Source: JACVRX01 sp046726315
Lineage (GTDB): Bacteria > Actinomycetota > Actinomycetes > Jiangellales > Jiangellaceae
Assembly: GCA_046726315.1 (NCBI GenBank)
Contig: JBKPAG010000001.1
Coordinates: 1-64,000 of the forward strand
DNA: 64,000 nt
Reading direction: 5' to 3'
Shown piece by piece: positions 44,652 to 52,656 of the stretch. Positions within the stretch are counted from its first letter, which is position 1. The number at the start of each line of letters is the position of its first letter. Under the pieces are notes generated by a model. That model saw only the letters and a program-made list of their open reading frames with translations. It was not told the origin of the DNA and did no database searches. Made by a program: the position numbers and the translations under genes.

Positions 44652-46129
44652 GCCGCCGGCTCGAGGTCCGCGCCGGCGTATACCGGGACTCCGTCAACCT
44701 GATGCAGGTCAGCCGGCGCATCGCAGAACAGCCGGGCGTGCGGTCAGCGCTGGTTGCCATGGCCACCGACCTCAACATCGAACTTCTGGTCGGGATGGGC
44801 TTCCAGGCACCCGATGGCGCCACGGCGAACGACATGGTCGTGGCAATCGATGCGGAAGACGACGCCGCGCTCGGTGCCGCCGTCGCGACGCTCGAGGCGT
44901 CGTTGGTCGAGAGTCAGCACGTCAGCGGTGCCGGACCGGCAATCGACGCGACTCCGCGCACCATCCGATCCGCGGCCGACGGTGCCACCCTCGCGTTGAT
45001 CTCGACACCGGGCCAGTTCGCCGCAGCTGATGCATTCGAGGCGCTCAACGCGGGCTTGGACGTGATGCTGTTCAGCGACAACGTGCCTGTCGGCCAGGAG
45101 ATTGCCCTCAAGCAGGCAGCAGCACGGCTGGGCCGGTTGGTCATGGGTCCGGACTGCGGAACCGCCGTGATCGGTGGGGTCGGGCTCGGCTTCGCCAACG
45201 TCGTCCGGCCGGGACCTGTCGGGCTTGTCGCCGCGTCGGGCACCGGTGCCCAGCAGCTGATGTGCCTGCTCGACGTTGCCGGCTTGGGGATCAGCCATTG
45301 CCTCGGAGTCGGTGGTCGGGATCTGGCCTCAACCGTCGGTGGTCGCTCTACGTTGGCGGCGCTCGACCTGCTGTCTGCCGACCCGGCGACCGAGAAGGTC
45401 GTCGTCGTCTCCAAGCCTCCGGCAGCTGAGGTTGCTGACGCACTGCGCGCCCGCATCGGCGACCTGGGTGTCCCTGTGGAGCTCGCGCTGGTCGGGCCAG
45501 GGCAGCCGACGCTCACCACCAGTGCGGAGCACGTTGTCAGGGCGGCTGGCCTGCCCTGGGCCGCTCCACGCAGCTGGCCTGCACCGGACAGCCGGGGGCC
45601 GCGTCCGGGTGCGCTGCGTGGCCTGTTTGCCGGCGGCACCCTCTGCGAGGAGGCCAGGTTCGTGCTCGCTGCACGGCTAGGCCCGATCCGCACCAACCTG
45701 GTGCGCGGCTCGGCAACGGCGCTGCCCGACGACCTGCGGGCCGACGGCCATCTCGTGATCGACTTCGGCGACGACCGCCTCACGCGCGGCCGCCCGCATC
45801 CCATGATCGACAACACCCTTCGGGTGGCCCGCATTCTGGACGAGGGCGCGGACCCGGCGTCCGCAGTGCTCTTGCTCGACGTCGTCCTCGGGCACGGTGC
45901 CCACCCCGACCCTGCCACCGAGCTTGCTCCGGCGATCGAGCAGGCGCGCTCGACTGCTGCCGCCGAGGGCCGGGATCTCGCCGTGGTGGTGTCGCTCACC
46001 GGCACGGCAGCTGATCCACAGGGTCTCGACCGTCAGGCCAGCGCATTGCAGGAAGTGGGTGCGTCTGTTCATCTCTCCAACGCGGAAGCGGCGTCGACAG
46101 CAGCCGCCTTGGTGGCGAGGCAGCCGTGA
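44648..46129 (+). CDS. fdrA: FdrA-like acyl-CoA synthetase-fold protein (AllF-like)
   Basis: This 493-aa protein is related to succinyl-CoA synthetase alpha/beta folds. It includes VMGPDCGTAVIGGVGLGFAN and VGLVAASGTGAQQL in the middle and a second ligase-like domain toward the C-terminus (LVIDFGDDRLTRGRPHPMID). E. coli FdrA (AllF) is one subunit of the oxamate carbamoyltransferase that yields carbamoyl phosphate in allantoin fermentation. The GTG start and the stop both overlap the neighbours by 4 bp. No allantoinase or allantoate genes are in the window, so another ureido acid may be the substrate. Confidence 0.86.
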   Translation: MSRRLEVRAGVYRDSVNLMQVSRRIAEQPGVRSALVAMATDLNIELLVGMGFQAPDGATANDMVVAIDAEDDAALGAAVATLEASLVESQHVSGAGPAIDATPRTIRSAADGATLALISTPGQFAAADAFEALNAGLDVMLFSDNVPVGQEIALKQAAARLGRLVMGPDCGTAVIGGVGLGFANVVRPGPVGLVAASGTGAQQLMCLLDVAGLGISHCLGVGGRDLASTVGGRSTLAALDLLSADPATEKVVVVSKPPAAEVADALRARIGDLGVPVELALVGPGQPTLTTSAEHVVRAAGLPWAAPRSWPAPDSRGPRPGALRGLFAGGTLCEEARFVLAARLGPIRTNLVRGSATALPDDLRADGHLVIDFGDDRLTRGRPHPMIDNTLRVARILDEGADPASAVLLLDVVLGHGAHPDPATELAPAIEQARSTAAAEGRDLAVVVSLTGTAADPQGLDRQASALQEVGASVHLSNAEAASTAAALVARQP

Positions 46130-47520
46130 ACCTCGGCGTCGAACCACGCGTCGTGGCCGTTGGGGTGGATCTTCTGGCGGATGCCCTCGCGGCGCAGGCC
46201 GTCGACGTCCGGCGCGTGGACTGGCGACCACCGTTGGATGGCGACACCTTGGTCCGGGTCCTGGCCGACCCGCGGCGACAACCGGCCAACGACCAGGCTC
46301 TCGCGGCCATGCTCCGCGCCGGCGCCGAACTGGTCGACCTGCGGCCGGCCCGCGATGCGCTGGATCTCGAACCGGGCCAGCTCCTGCATGCAGGTCCGCC
46401 CATCGTTTGGGATCGAGCATCCGGGCCATTACGAGGGGCCCTGATCGGCGCGATGCTCCTCGAGGGTCTCGCCTCGGACCCCGGCGATGCGGAAGCTGCC
46501 CTTCTCGCAGGCAGCGTCGAAATGGAGCCCTGTCATCGCCGGGGCGCGGTCGGTCCGATGGCCGGCGTCGTCTCACCGTCGATGTGGGTGTTCGAGCTCC
46601 GCGACCCGAGCTCCGAGGGAACAGCCTGGTGCCCACTCAACGAAGGGCTCGGCAAGGTGCTGCGCTATGGCGCTTACTCCCCCGACGTCATAGCGCGGCT
46701 GCGCTGGATGAACGCAGTCCTCGGCCCGGCCCTGCGCGCCGCCGTCCACCGACACGGCCCTGTCGACGTCAAGGCAATCATCGCCCAGATGATCCAGATG
46801 GGCGACGAGGGGCACAACCGCAACCGCGCGGGCACCCTCATGCTGCTGCGCGAACTGCTGCCTTATCTGGTCGAGACGGCCTCTGCCGGAGACCTCGGGG
46901 ACATCGTGCGCTTCGTGGCCCGCAACGACCATTTCTTCCTCAACCTGGTGATGCCCGCCGGCAAGCTGCAGACGTCGGCAGCTGCGGGCATCGACGGCAG
47001 CAGCGTCGTGACGACGATGGCCCGCAACGGCACGGACTTCGGCATTCAGGTTGCCGGACTGGGCGAGCGATGGTTCACCGGGCCGGCACTGGTCCCGGAG
47101 GGGTTGTTCTTCGGTACGTACGGGCCCGACGACGCCAACCCGGATATCGGCGATTCCGCTATCGCCGAGACGATGGGGCTCGGCGGCTTCGTGATGGCCA
47201 CTGCGCCGGCCATCGTGCAGTTCGTCGGAGGCACCGTGCGGGACGCCATGCGAACGACCCAGCTGATGTACGAGATCACAGTGGGCGAGAACCCGGCCTA
47301 CGCGCTGCCGGCCCTGGATTTCCGCGGGGCGCCGACCGGCATCGACGTTGCGGCAGTAGTCAAGACCGGTGTGCTGCCGCAGATCAACACCGGTATGGCC
47401 GGGAAGGTCGCCGGTACCGGGCAGGTCGGCGCCGGGCTGGTCAACCCGCCCGCCGAGTGTTTTGTTCAGGCGCTGGCAGCTCTAGCGGAAGCGGCGCCCG
47501 ACCCATTCGTCTCCGGCTGA
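46126..47520 (+). CDS. DUF1116 protein (AllG/YlbE-like carbamoyltransferase subunit)
   Basis: This 464-aa protein belongs to DUF1116, the third partner of the FdrA complex. Conserved segments are MEPCHRRGAVGPMAGVVSPS near residue 132, IIAQMIQMGDEGHNRN at about 222, and LPQINTGMAGKVAGTGQVGAG near the end. The GTG start overlaps the fdrA stop. The last 39 bp overlap the convergent membrane-protein gene. It presumably contributes the active site for carbamoyl transfer, by analogy with the E. coli complex. Confidence 0.87.
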   Translation: MNLGVEPRVVAVGVDLLADALAAQAVDVRRVDWRPPLDGDTLVRVLADPRRQPANDQALAAMLRAGAELVDLRPARDALDLEPGQLLHAGPPIVWDRASGPLRGALIGAMLLEGLASDPGDAEAALLAGSVEMEPCHRRGAVGPMAGVVSPSMWVFELRDPSSEGTAWCPLNEGLGKVLRYGAYSPDVIARLRWMNAVLGPALRAAVHRHGPVDVKAIIAQMIQMGDEGHNRNRAGTLMLLRELLPYLVETASAGDLGDIVRFVARNDHFFLNLVMPAGKLQTSAAAGIDGSSVVTTMARNGTDFGIQVAGLGERWFTGPALVPEGLFFGTYGPDDANPDIGDSAIAETMGLGGFVMATAPAIVQFVGGTVRDAMRTTQLMYEITVGENPAYALPALDFRGAPTGIDVAAVVKTGVLPQINTGMAGKVAGTGQVGAGLVNPPAECFVQALAALAEAAPDPFVSG

Positions 47521-47904
47521 ACGCCGCAGCCAGAGCAGGCCCAGGACCGGAAGCACCAACGGAACGAAGCCATATCCACGGCCGAACCCGGACCAGACGG
47601 TCTCGTCGGGGAAGGCATCGGGCGACGCCAGGCTCAGCGTGCCGACGACAAGCACGCCGAGCAGTTCGACCGAGCACGCGACAAACGCGACCCGGCGGGC
47701 ACTCGGCCCTGACCGCGCGAGCGCGACCGTCGCCACGATGTAGACGACGGCCGCGAATGCCGAGAGCAGGTAGGCCAGCGGCGCCTCTTCGAACCGGGTC
47801 GCGATCTGCACGCCGGCCCGCGCCGTCGCCGCGAGCGCGAAGACAGCGTAGACGGCGACCAGCACCCGGCCCGGCCCGGAATAGGTCGGCCTCGATTCAC
47901 CCAC
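47482..47904 (-). CDS. hypothetical four-helix membrane protein
   Basis: This 140-aa protein has about four hydrophobic helices: RVLVAVYAVFALAATA, LAYLLSAFAAVVYIVAT, VAFVACSVELLGVLVVGTL and GFVPLVLPVLGLLWLR. I do not recognise its function. The GTG start overlaps the preceding gene by 8 bp, and both continue a long run of minus-strand genes. It converges on the DUF1116 gene. Confidence 0.65.
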   Translation of the reverse strand: MGESRPTYSGPGRVLVAVYAVFALAATARAGVQIATRFEEAPLAYLLSAFAAVVYIVATVALARSGPSARRVAFVACSVELLGVLVVGTLSLASPDAFPDETVWSGFGRGYGFVPLVLPVLGLLWLRRSAGDEWVGRRFR

Positions 47905-48262
47905 GAGTCGTGCTCCACAAGTCCTGTAGTCGGATGATCACTACGACCAGGGCGAAGCAGGCAACGGTGAGCACCCCGGTTCCCCACCGAGACCGTTCGG
48001 CGAGTGCCCACAGTGTGCCGAGCGGCAGCAGGATGACTGCGACGACCAGATAGCCGACGAAAGTCGCCAGTTCGTCCGGGCGCTCGCCGGTCACCAGCAG
48101 CACGACGGCGATCAGTACCTGCACCACCACCAGAACGGTGAGCACCGCCGACGCGATCACCAGGTACTCCCGAGGGGTCCGGCCCACGGCCGTCAATATC
48201 AGGGAAGCGACTCCGTATGCGGCGACGAGGAGCATCAGCCCGGTTGCGAGGGCGTCGACCAC
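47897..48262 (-). CDS. hypothetical four-helix membrane protein
   Basis: This 121-aa protein has four predicted helices, including ATGLMLLVAAYGVASLILTA and VLTVLVVVQVLIAVVLLVTG, and little soluble sequence. The GTG start lies 28 bp inside the end of the MobA-like gene, and its own stop overlaps the next membrane gene. No function is assigned. The pattern of four short helices without polar active-site residues recalls small subunits of transport or antiporter complexes, but that is not evidence enough. Confidence 0.65.
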   Translation of the reverse strand: MVDALATGLMLLVAAYGVASLILTAVGRTPREYLVIASAVLTVLVVVQVLIAVVLLVTGERPDELATFVGYLVVAVILLPLGTLWALAERSRWGTGVLTVACFALVVVIIRLQDLWSTTRG

Positions 48263-48825
48263 CGCAGGATCGTATCGGCGATGTCGCCGTGGTCATCGAT
48301 GTCGCGTGGATCACCTGTCCCGGTGCAGTCGACCTCGACGACGTCGTCCCCGCGGCTGACCAGATACGAGCGGGCGCCCTCGTCACCAACGGCTGATGCT
48401 GCGGCAGGGGGCCAATGCGAACGTCCGAGAAGAACCGGATGCCCGCGTTCTCCGGCGTAGGTAGCGACCGCGAGTTCGGCACCCGCGTCATGCGCTCTCA
48501 ACAGCTTACGAACGGCATCCGGACCCAGCCAGGGGGTGTCGACCAGGACGATGAGGGCCGCCGTCGCATGCTCGGACAAGGCGGCCAGGCCACAGCGCAG
48601 CGACGAGCCCATCCCGGTGGCCCAATCCGGGTTGTCCACCACGACGGCGTCCGGCACGTCGAGCCGGGCCGCACCCGCGACGACCACCACCGGCACGCAG
48701 CCTCCGTCGTGGACCACCCGGACGGCCCGGTCGACCAGCCGTTCTCCGTCGAGCTCGACCAGTGCCTTGGGAGCACCGAACCGGCGGCCCGCACCGGCTG
48801 CGAGGACGAGTCCCGCGACCGTCAC
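48235..48825 (-). CDS. MobA-like nucleotidyltransferase (molybdopterin cytidylyltransferase type)
   Basis: This 196-aa enzyme belongs to the NTP-transferase family used to make molybdopterin cytosine dinucleotide. The nucleotide-binding N-terminus is VLAAGAGRRFGAPKALVELDG, and the metal aspartate is probably in IVLVDTPWLGP. The GTG start overlaps the xdhC stop. Hydroxylases of the kind found here usually require the cytidylylated cofactor, so this gene likely serves it. Confidence 0.85.
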   Translation of the reverse strand: MTVAGLVLAAGAGRRFGAPKALVELDGERLVDRAVRVVHDGGCVPVVVVAGAARLDVPDAVVVDNPDWATGMGSSLRCGLAALSEHATAALIVLVDTPWLGPDAVRKLLRAHDAGAELAVATYAGERGHPVLLGRSHWPPAAASAVGDEGARSYLVSRGDDVVEVDCTGTGDPRDIDDHGDIADTILRWSTPSQPG

Positions 48826-49928
48826 GCGGGGTGCTCGCGGTGGATCGGTCCGGCAATCCGGGACAGCGGCCGGCCGCTGCCGCCCCATCGTGCGGACACG
48901 ATCTCGGCGGCAACCGACACGGCCGTCTCTTCCGGCGTCCGCGCACCGATGTCCAGCCCGATCGGGGCGGAGAGCCGGGCTAGCTCCTCCTCGGTGATGC
49001 CCCGCTCGCGTAGCCGCGCGATCCGGTCGCCGTGAGTCCGGCGCGAGCCCATCGCGCCGATGTAGGCCGCAGGTGTGTGGAGCGCGACCTTCAACAGCGG
49101 GATGTCGAACTTCGGGTCGTGAGTCAACACACAGATCACCGTGCGCTCGTCGACCGTGGTTTCCGCGAGGTACTCATGCGGCCAGCGGACGACGACCTCG
49201 TCCGCCTCCGGAAATCTGGCTCTGGTGGCGAAGACCGGCCGGGCGTCACACACAGTGACGTGATAGCCGAGGAAGGCGCCGACCCGCGCCACGGCCGCGG
49301 CGAAGTCGATCGCACCGAAGACCAGCATCCGGGGCGGCGGCGCGAACGAATTGACGAAAACTCCGAGCTCGTCCCCGCGCCGTTCACCGCGGGGTCCGTA
49401 GCGGCGCAGCCCGGTCATCCCTTGATCGAGCATTCCGCGTGCGTCGTCGGTGACGGCGTCGTCCAGGCGATTGCTGCCCAGAGAGCCGTGGCGCTCATCG
49501 GGGCGAATGACCAAGTGTGCCCCCCGAAGCCCCGGACCGTCGACCACCGTTGCTAACGCGACCGGCCTGCGTTGGGAGATGTCGTCGGCCAGTGCCTTCA
49601 GGCCTGGGAACGAGTCACGGTCGACCGCCTCGATGAAGACCTCGATCGTGCCGCCGCAGGTCAGCCCGACCGCGAACGCTTCGTCGTCGCTCACGCCGTA
49701 GTGCTCGAGGCTGGGTGGTTCGCCGGCCAGGACCCGTTCCGCAACCTCGTACACTGCCCCCTCGACACATCCACCTGACACACTGCCGACGGCTTCCCCC
49801 CCGGGACCGACGAGCATTGCGGCGCCCGGTGCCCGGGGCGCGGAGCTCCAGGTGCGCACGACGGTGCCGACCGCCACGCGGTGGCCGTCGTCCCACCAGC
49901 CAGCGAGTCTGTCCAGGACGTCACGCAC
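48822..49928 (-). CDS. xdhC: XdhC-family molybdenum cofactor insertion protein
   Basis: This 368-aa protein has an N-terminal XdhC_CoxI domain (VVRTWSSAPRAPGAAMLV and SVSGGCVEGAVYE) and a C-terminal Rossmann-like domain (MLVFGAIDFAAAVARVGAFL and VICVLTHDPKFDIPLL, then AYIGAMGSRRT). The family binds the cofactor, helps its sulfuration and delivers it to xanthine dehydrogenase-type enzymes. It is in the same operon as MoxR, CoxE and the MobA-like gene. Confidence 0.9.
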   Translation of the reverse strand: MRDVLDRLAGWWDDGHRVAVGTVVRTWSSAPRAPGAAMLVGPGGEAVGSVSGGCVEGAVYEVAERVLAGEPPSLEHYGVSDDEAFAVGLTCGGTIEVFIEAVDRDSFPGLKALADDISQRRPVALATVVDGPGLRGAHLVIRPDERHGSLGSNRLDDAVTDDARGMLDQGMTGLRRYGPRGERRGDELGVFVNSFAPPPRMLVFGAIDFAAAVARVGAFLGYHVTVCDARPVFATRARFPEADEVVVRWPHEYLAETTVDERTVICVLTHDPKFDIPLLKVALHTPAAYIGAMGSRRTHGDRIARLRERGITEEELARLSAPIGLDIGARTPEETAVSVAAEIVSARWGGSGRPLSRIAGPIHREHPA

Positions 49929-51039
49929 CGAGATCCTCCTGTGAAAGCTGACCGGCTAGCCGCGACAGCGTCTCCACACTGTGACCCGCAACCAGCAGGT
50001 CGACCGACGGCAGCGCGGAACGCAGGCCTGCAGTCGCCGGCGCGAAGCCGTCCTTGCCGGCATGCGGGCTGACCCAGACGACCCGGTGCGCCAGCCGGTG
50101 CAACCGCTGCATCTGTTCGCCGAGCTGCGTGACGTCGCCGCGCTCCCAACCGTCGCTCGCGATGACGGCGACGGCACCACGCGCCATGCCGCGCTGACCC
50201 CAGCGGTCCAGGAACGCCTTGAGCTGTTCGCCGAGCCGGGTGCCGCCGCTCCAGTCGGGCACCGCCGCGCACGCCGCAGCAAGCGCAGCGTCCGTATTCA
50301 GCCCCCGCAGTTCTCGGCTGACTCTGGTCAGCCGGGTGCCGATCGTGAAGACCTCCGTCGACGGGCGCCGCCGGCAGGCGGCGTGGGCGAACCGGAGCAG
50401 TCCGTCCACATACGCCGACATCGAGCCGCTGACGTCGACGAGTAATACCAGGCGTCGTGGTCGCTCTGATCTGGTGCGGTAGTGCAGCCGGGCCGGCTCG
50501 CCACCGTGGCGCAACATTGCGCGCACCGTTCGGCGGGTGTCGAGAGTTCCCTGGTGCGATGGTTTCCGTCGCCGAGTGCGCCGGCTCGGACCTGACGGGC
50601 GCAGTGCCGCCAGCAGTCGGCCGACCTCCGCACGCTCGGCCTCGCTCAGCTCGGCCAGGTCCCGATGGCGGAGCACCTCGACCCGGCTGGCGGTCAGGGC
50701 CGAGTGCCACCCGTCTATCTCATGCGGCTCGCGGGCCGGCTGGTCGCCGTCGGGAAGCGCGATGGGCAGTGACACGGTCACCGCCGGTCGGCGAACCGGG
50801 TGCGGCATCCCGAGCTGCATGCTCCCGAAATACGCGGCAAACGCTGCGTCATAGGCTGCGACGTCGTCGGGGCAGGCGCACAGGGTCAGCCGGCCGGCCC
50901 AGTAGACGTCGGCTGTTCGTCTCGCATCGAGCTGGCTCATCGCCTCGGTCCAGGCATGTACTCGGGCCGGCCCGGCCGGTACGCCAGCCGCCCGGAGTGT
51001 CCGCGCGAAGCCGACCAATGCCGGGATGGAACTGGTCAC
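49921..51039 (-). CDS. coxE: CoxE-like von Willebrand A domain protein
   Basis: This 372-aa protein contains a C-terminal VWA domain with an intact metal site motif DVSGSM (in VLLVDVSGSMSAYVDG), then GTRLTRVSREL and ASDGWERGD. CoxE works with the MoxR ATPase CoxD to assemble the Mo-Cu or Mo site of CO dehydrogenase-like enzymes. The GTG start overlaps the moxR stop (GTGA). Here the partner enzyme lacks the CO dehydrogenase loop, so a general maturation role is likely. Confidence 0.87.
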   Translation of the reverse strand: MTSSIPALVGFARTLRAAGVPAGPARVHAWTEAMSQLDARRTADVYWAGRLTLCACPDDVAAYDAAFAAYFGSMQLGMPHPVRRPAVTVSLPIALPDGDQPAREPHEIDGWHSALTASRVEVLRHRDLAELSEAERAEVGRLLAALRPSGPSRRTRRRKPSHQGTLDTRRTVRAMLRHGGEPARLHYRTRSERPRRLVLLVDVSGSMSAYVDGLLRFAHAACRRRPSTEVFTIGTRLTRVSRELRGLNTDAALAAACAAVPDWSGGTRLGEQLKAFLDRWGQRGMARGAVAVIASDGWERGDVTQLGEQMQRLHRLAHRVVWVSPHAGKDGFAPATAGLRSALPSVDLLVAGHSVETLSRLAGQLSQEDLGA

Positions 51040-51950
51040 GGTAACCAGCGCTCTGCTGTCACGGCGAGTACGCGCTCCTGGTCTTCGCGATACTTCACGG
51101 CGGCACCGAGCGTGCGGGCAGCGAGGTCTCGGTCCAACTCGCGGGCACCGAGCGTGGCGAGGGCAGCCGTCCAGTCGATCGATTCGGCTAAGCCGGGCGG
51201 CTTGACCAGGTCCATATCGCGCAGTCGCTGCACCGCCTGTGCGACTCCAGACACCAACCGGTCGTCTGCGCCCGGACTCCGTCGCCGGATCACGGCGACC
51301 TCCCGGTCGAAGTCCGGGTGGTCGAGCCAGTGGTAGAGGCACCGGCGCTTGAGCGCGTCATGGACCTCCCGGGTGCGGTTGCTCGTGACCACGACCACCG
51401 GCGGGTGCTCGGCCCGGATGGTCCCGATCTCCGGAATCGACACGGTGAAGTCGCTCAACACCTCGAGGAGGAACGCCTCGAACTCGTCGTCGGCCCGATC
51501 GACCTCGTCGACCAGCAGCACAGCAGGGTGGTCTTCGGTGCTGCTCTCGACCGCCTCCAGCAACGGCCGGGCGAGCAGGAATCGTCGGTCATAGAGTTCC
51601 TGCTCGAGCTGCTCGACATCGGAGATGCCAGCCGCTTCCGCCGCCCGCAGGTGCAGCAGCTGCCGAGGAAAATCCCAGTCATAGAGCGCCTGCGCCGCGT
51701 CTAGTCCCTCGTAGCACTGGAGGCGGATGAGCGGCACTTGGAGCGCGTCGGCCAACGCCTGGGCCAGCGACGTCTTGCCAACGCCTGCCTCACCCTCGAC
51801 GAACAGCGGCCGTCCCATCCGTAGCGCCAGGAACGCCGCCGTGGCCAGCCCGTTGTCGGCGAGATAGTCGACAGCATCCAGCCTGTCGGCGAGTTCACCC
51901 GGTGACCGTGGGAGGTCCACCAGCCCACCGTACGTTGTCGGGTCAACCAT
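51036..51950 (-). CDS. coxD: MoxR/CoxD-like AAA+ ATPase
   Basis: This 304-aa AAA+ protein of the MoxR group has Walker A GEAGVGKTS at about residues 53-61, Walker B LLVDEVDR and a sensor 1 segment VVVTSNRTRE. It is the first gene of the maturation set moxR-coxE-xdhC-mobA. CoxD proteins unfold or remodel the hydroxylase during metal insertion. The gap to vapC upstream is 23 bp, so transcription may also come from further up. Confidence 0.9.
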   Translation of the reverse strand: MVDPTTYGGLVDLPRSPGELADRLDAVDYLADNGLATAAFLALRMGRPLFVEGEAGVGKTSLAQALADALQVPLIRLQCYEGLDAAQALYDWDFPRQLLHLRAAEAAGISDVEQLEQELYDRRFLLARPLLEAVESSTEDHPAVLLVDEVDRADDEFEAFLLEVLSDFTVSIPEIGTIRAEHPPVVVVTSNRTREVHDALKRRCLYHWLDHPDFDREVAVIRRRSPGADDRLVSGVAQAVQRLRDMDLVKPPGLAESIDWTAALATLGARELDRDLAARTLGAAVKYREDQERVLAVTAERWLP

Positions 51951-51973
51951 CGGGCAGCTGCCGGCCGCCGCGA

Positions 51974-52369
51974 TCAGAGCTTGATTACTGTCAAACCCGG
52001 AGCTTCGTCGTAGTCCGCGTCCTGCGCTACTACGGGCACCTCGTGAGCGATCGCAGTCGCCGCGATCCAGCTGTCGTTGATTGGCATTCTGCGGCCGTCG
52101 GCTCGCAATCGGGCTATGAGAATCGCCCAGGCGTCGGCGACCGCCTCGTCGACGACCAACGGATCGAACTGCCGGGCGAGTTGGTACGTGGCGAGCATGA
52201 TGGAGGTTGTGTCCGGGTCGGTCGCGCGGAGGACGCCCAACCTCAGCTCACCCAAAGAGATGGCCGACACCGCCCAGGCATAGTCGGCAACCTGCTCCGC
52301 AACCAGCCGGCCAGCCTCCAGGCCAACCAGGACTGACGTATCGGCGATGGCTCGCCGGACCGCTACCAC
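51974..52369 (-). CDS. vapC: VapC-type PIN-domain toxin
   Basis: This 131-aa PIN-domain ribonuclease is the toxin of a type II pair. The acidic active-site residues are D10 (IADTSVLV), E41 (SLGELRLG), D99 (NDSWIAATA) and D117 (AQDADYDE). The GTG start overlaps the end of the antitoxin gene by 7 bp, as expected for coupled expression. The RNA target is not known. Confidence 0.88.
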   Translation of the reverse strand: MVAVRRAIADTSVLVGLEAGRLVAEQVADYAWAVSAISLGELRLGVLRATDPDTTSIMLATYQLARQFDPLVVDEAVADAWAILIARLRADGRRMPINDSWIAATAIAHEVPVVAQDADYDEAPGLTVIKL

Positions 52370-52617
52370 GGGATGTCGTCGGTCGAACCCGAAACAGCGT
52401 CGCGCAATTCGCGCAACACGCCCGTTCGATCGGAGCCGAGGCGCTGTAGTTGCGGGACCATCTCGGCGGCCGGAATCCACTGGCGCCGCTGACGCAACGG
52501 GATGATCTTGGCAATGGGCTGCTCGTTGCGGTGGACCTCGAACTCTTCCCCAGCCTCGACTCGACGCAGGATCTCAGCGGTGTGATTGCGCAGGTCACGT
52601 GCCGGGATTGCAGTCAT
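52363..52617 (-). CDS. vapB: Phd/YefM-type antitoxin (VapB partner)
   Basis: This 84-aa antitoxin has an N-terminal Phd/YefM DNA-binding fold: IPARDLRNHTAEILRRVEAG followed by EEFEVHRNEQPIAKIIPL. The C-terminal half, with LRDAVSGSTDDIPW, would wrap the toxin. The gene lies 34 bp after hisG. A TACACT -10 and an inverted repeat immediately upstream suggest that it represses its own promoter. Confidence 0.87.
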   Translation of the reverse strand: MTAIPARDLRNHTAEILRRVEAGEEFEVHRNEQPIAKIIPLRQRRQWIPAAEMVPQLQRLGSDRTGVLRELRDAVSGSTDDIPW

Positions 52618-52623
52618 GCCTAC

Positions 52624-52656
52624 AGTGTAGCGCGCTTGCTACGATCGTGCGCTACA
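52624..52656 (-). promoter_or_regulatory. vapBC promoter and autoregulatory operator candidate
   Basis: TACACT (52624-52629, minus strand) is placed 6 bp upstream of the antitoxin ATG. It overlaps the left arm of an 8-bp perfect inverted repeat, TGTAGCGC (52626-52633) and GCGCTACA (52649-52656). The right arm covers the hisG stop codon. Such a palindrome over the -10 is typical of antitoxin self-repression. Confidence 0.5.

Noticed and set aside
47482..48262. The two small membrane proteins as an Mnh/Mrp antiporter or transporter pair
   Set aside because: They are only strings of hydrophobic helices with no recognised motif; assigning a function would be guessing.
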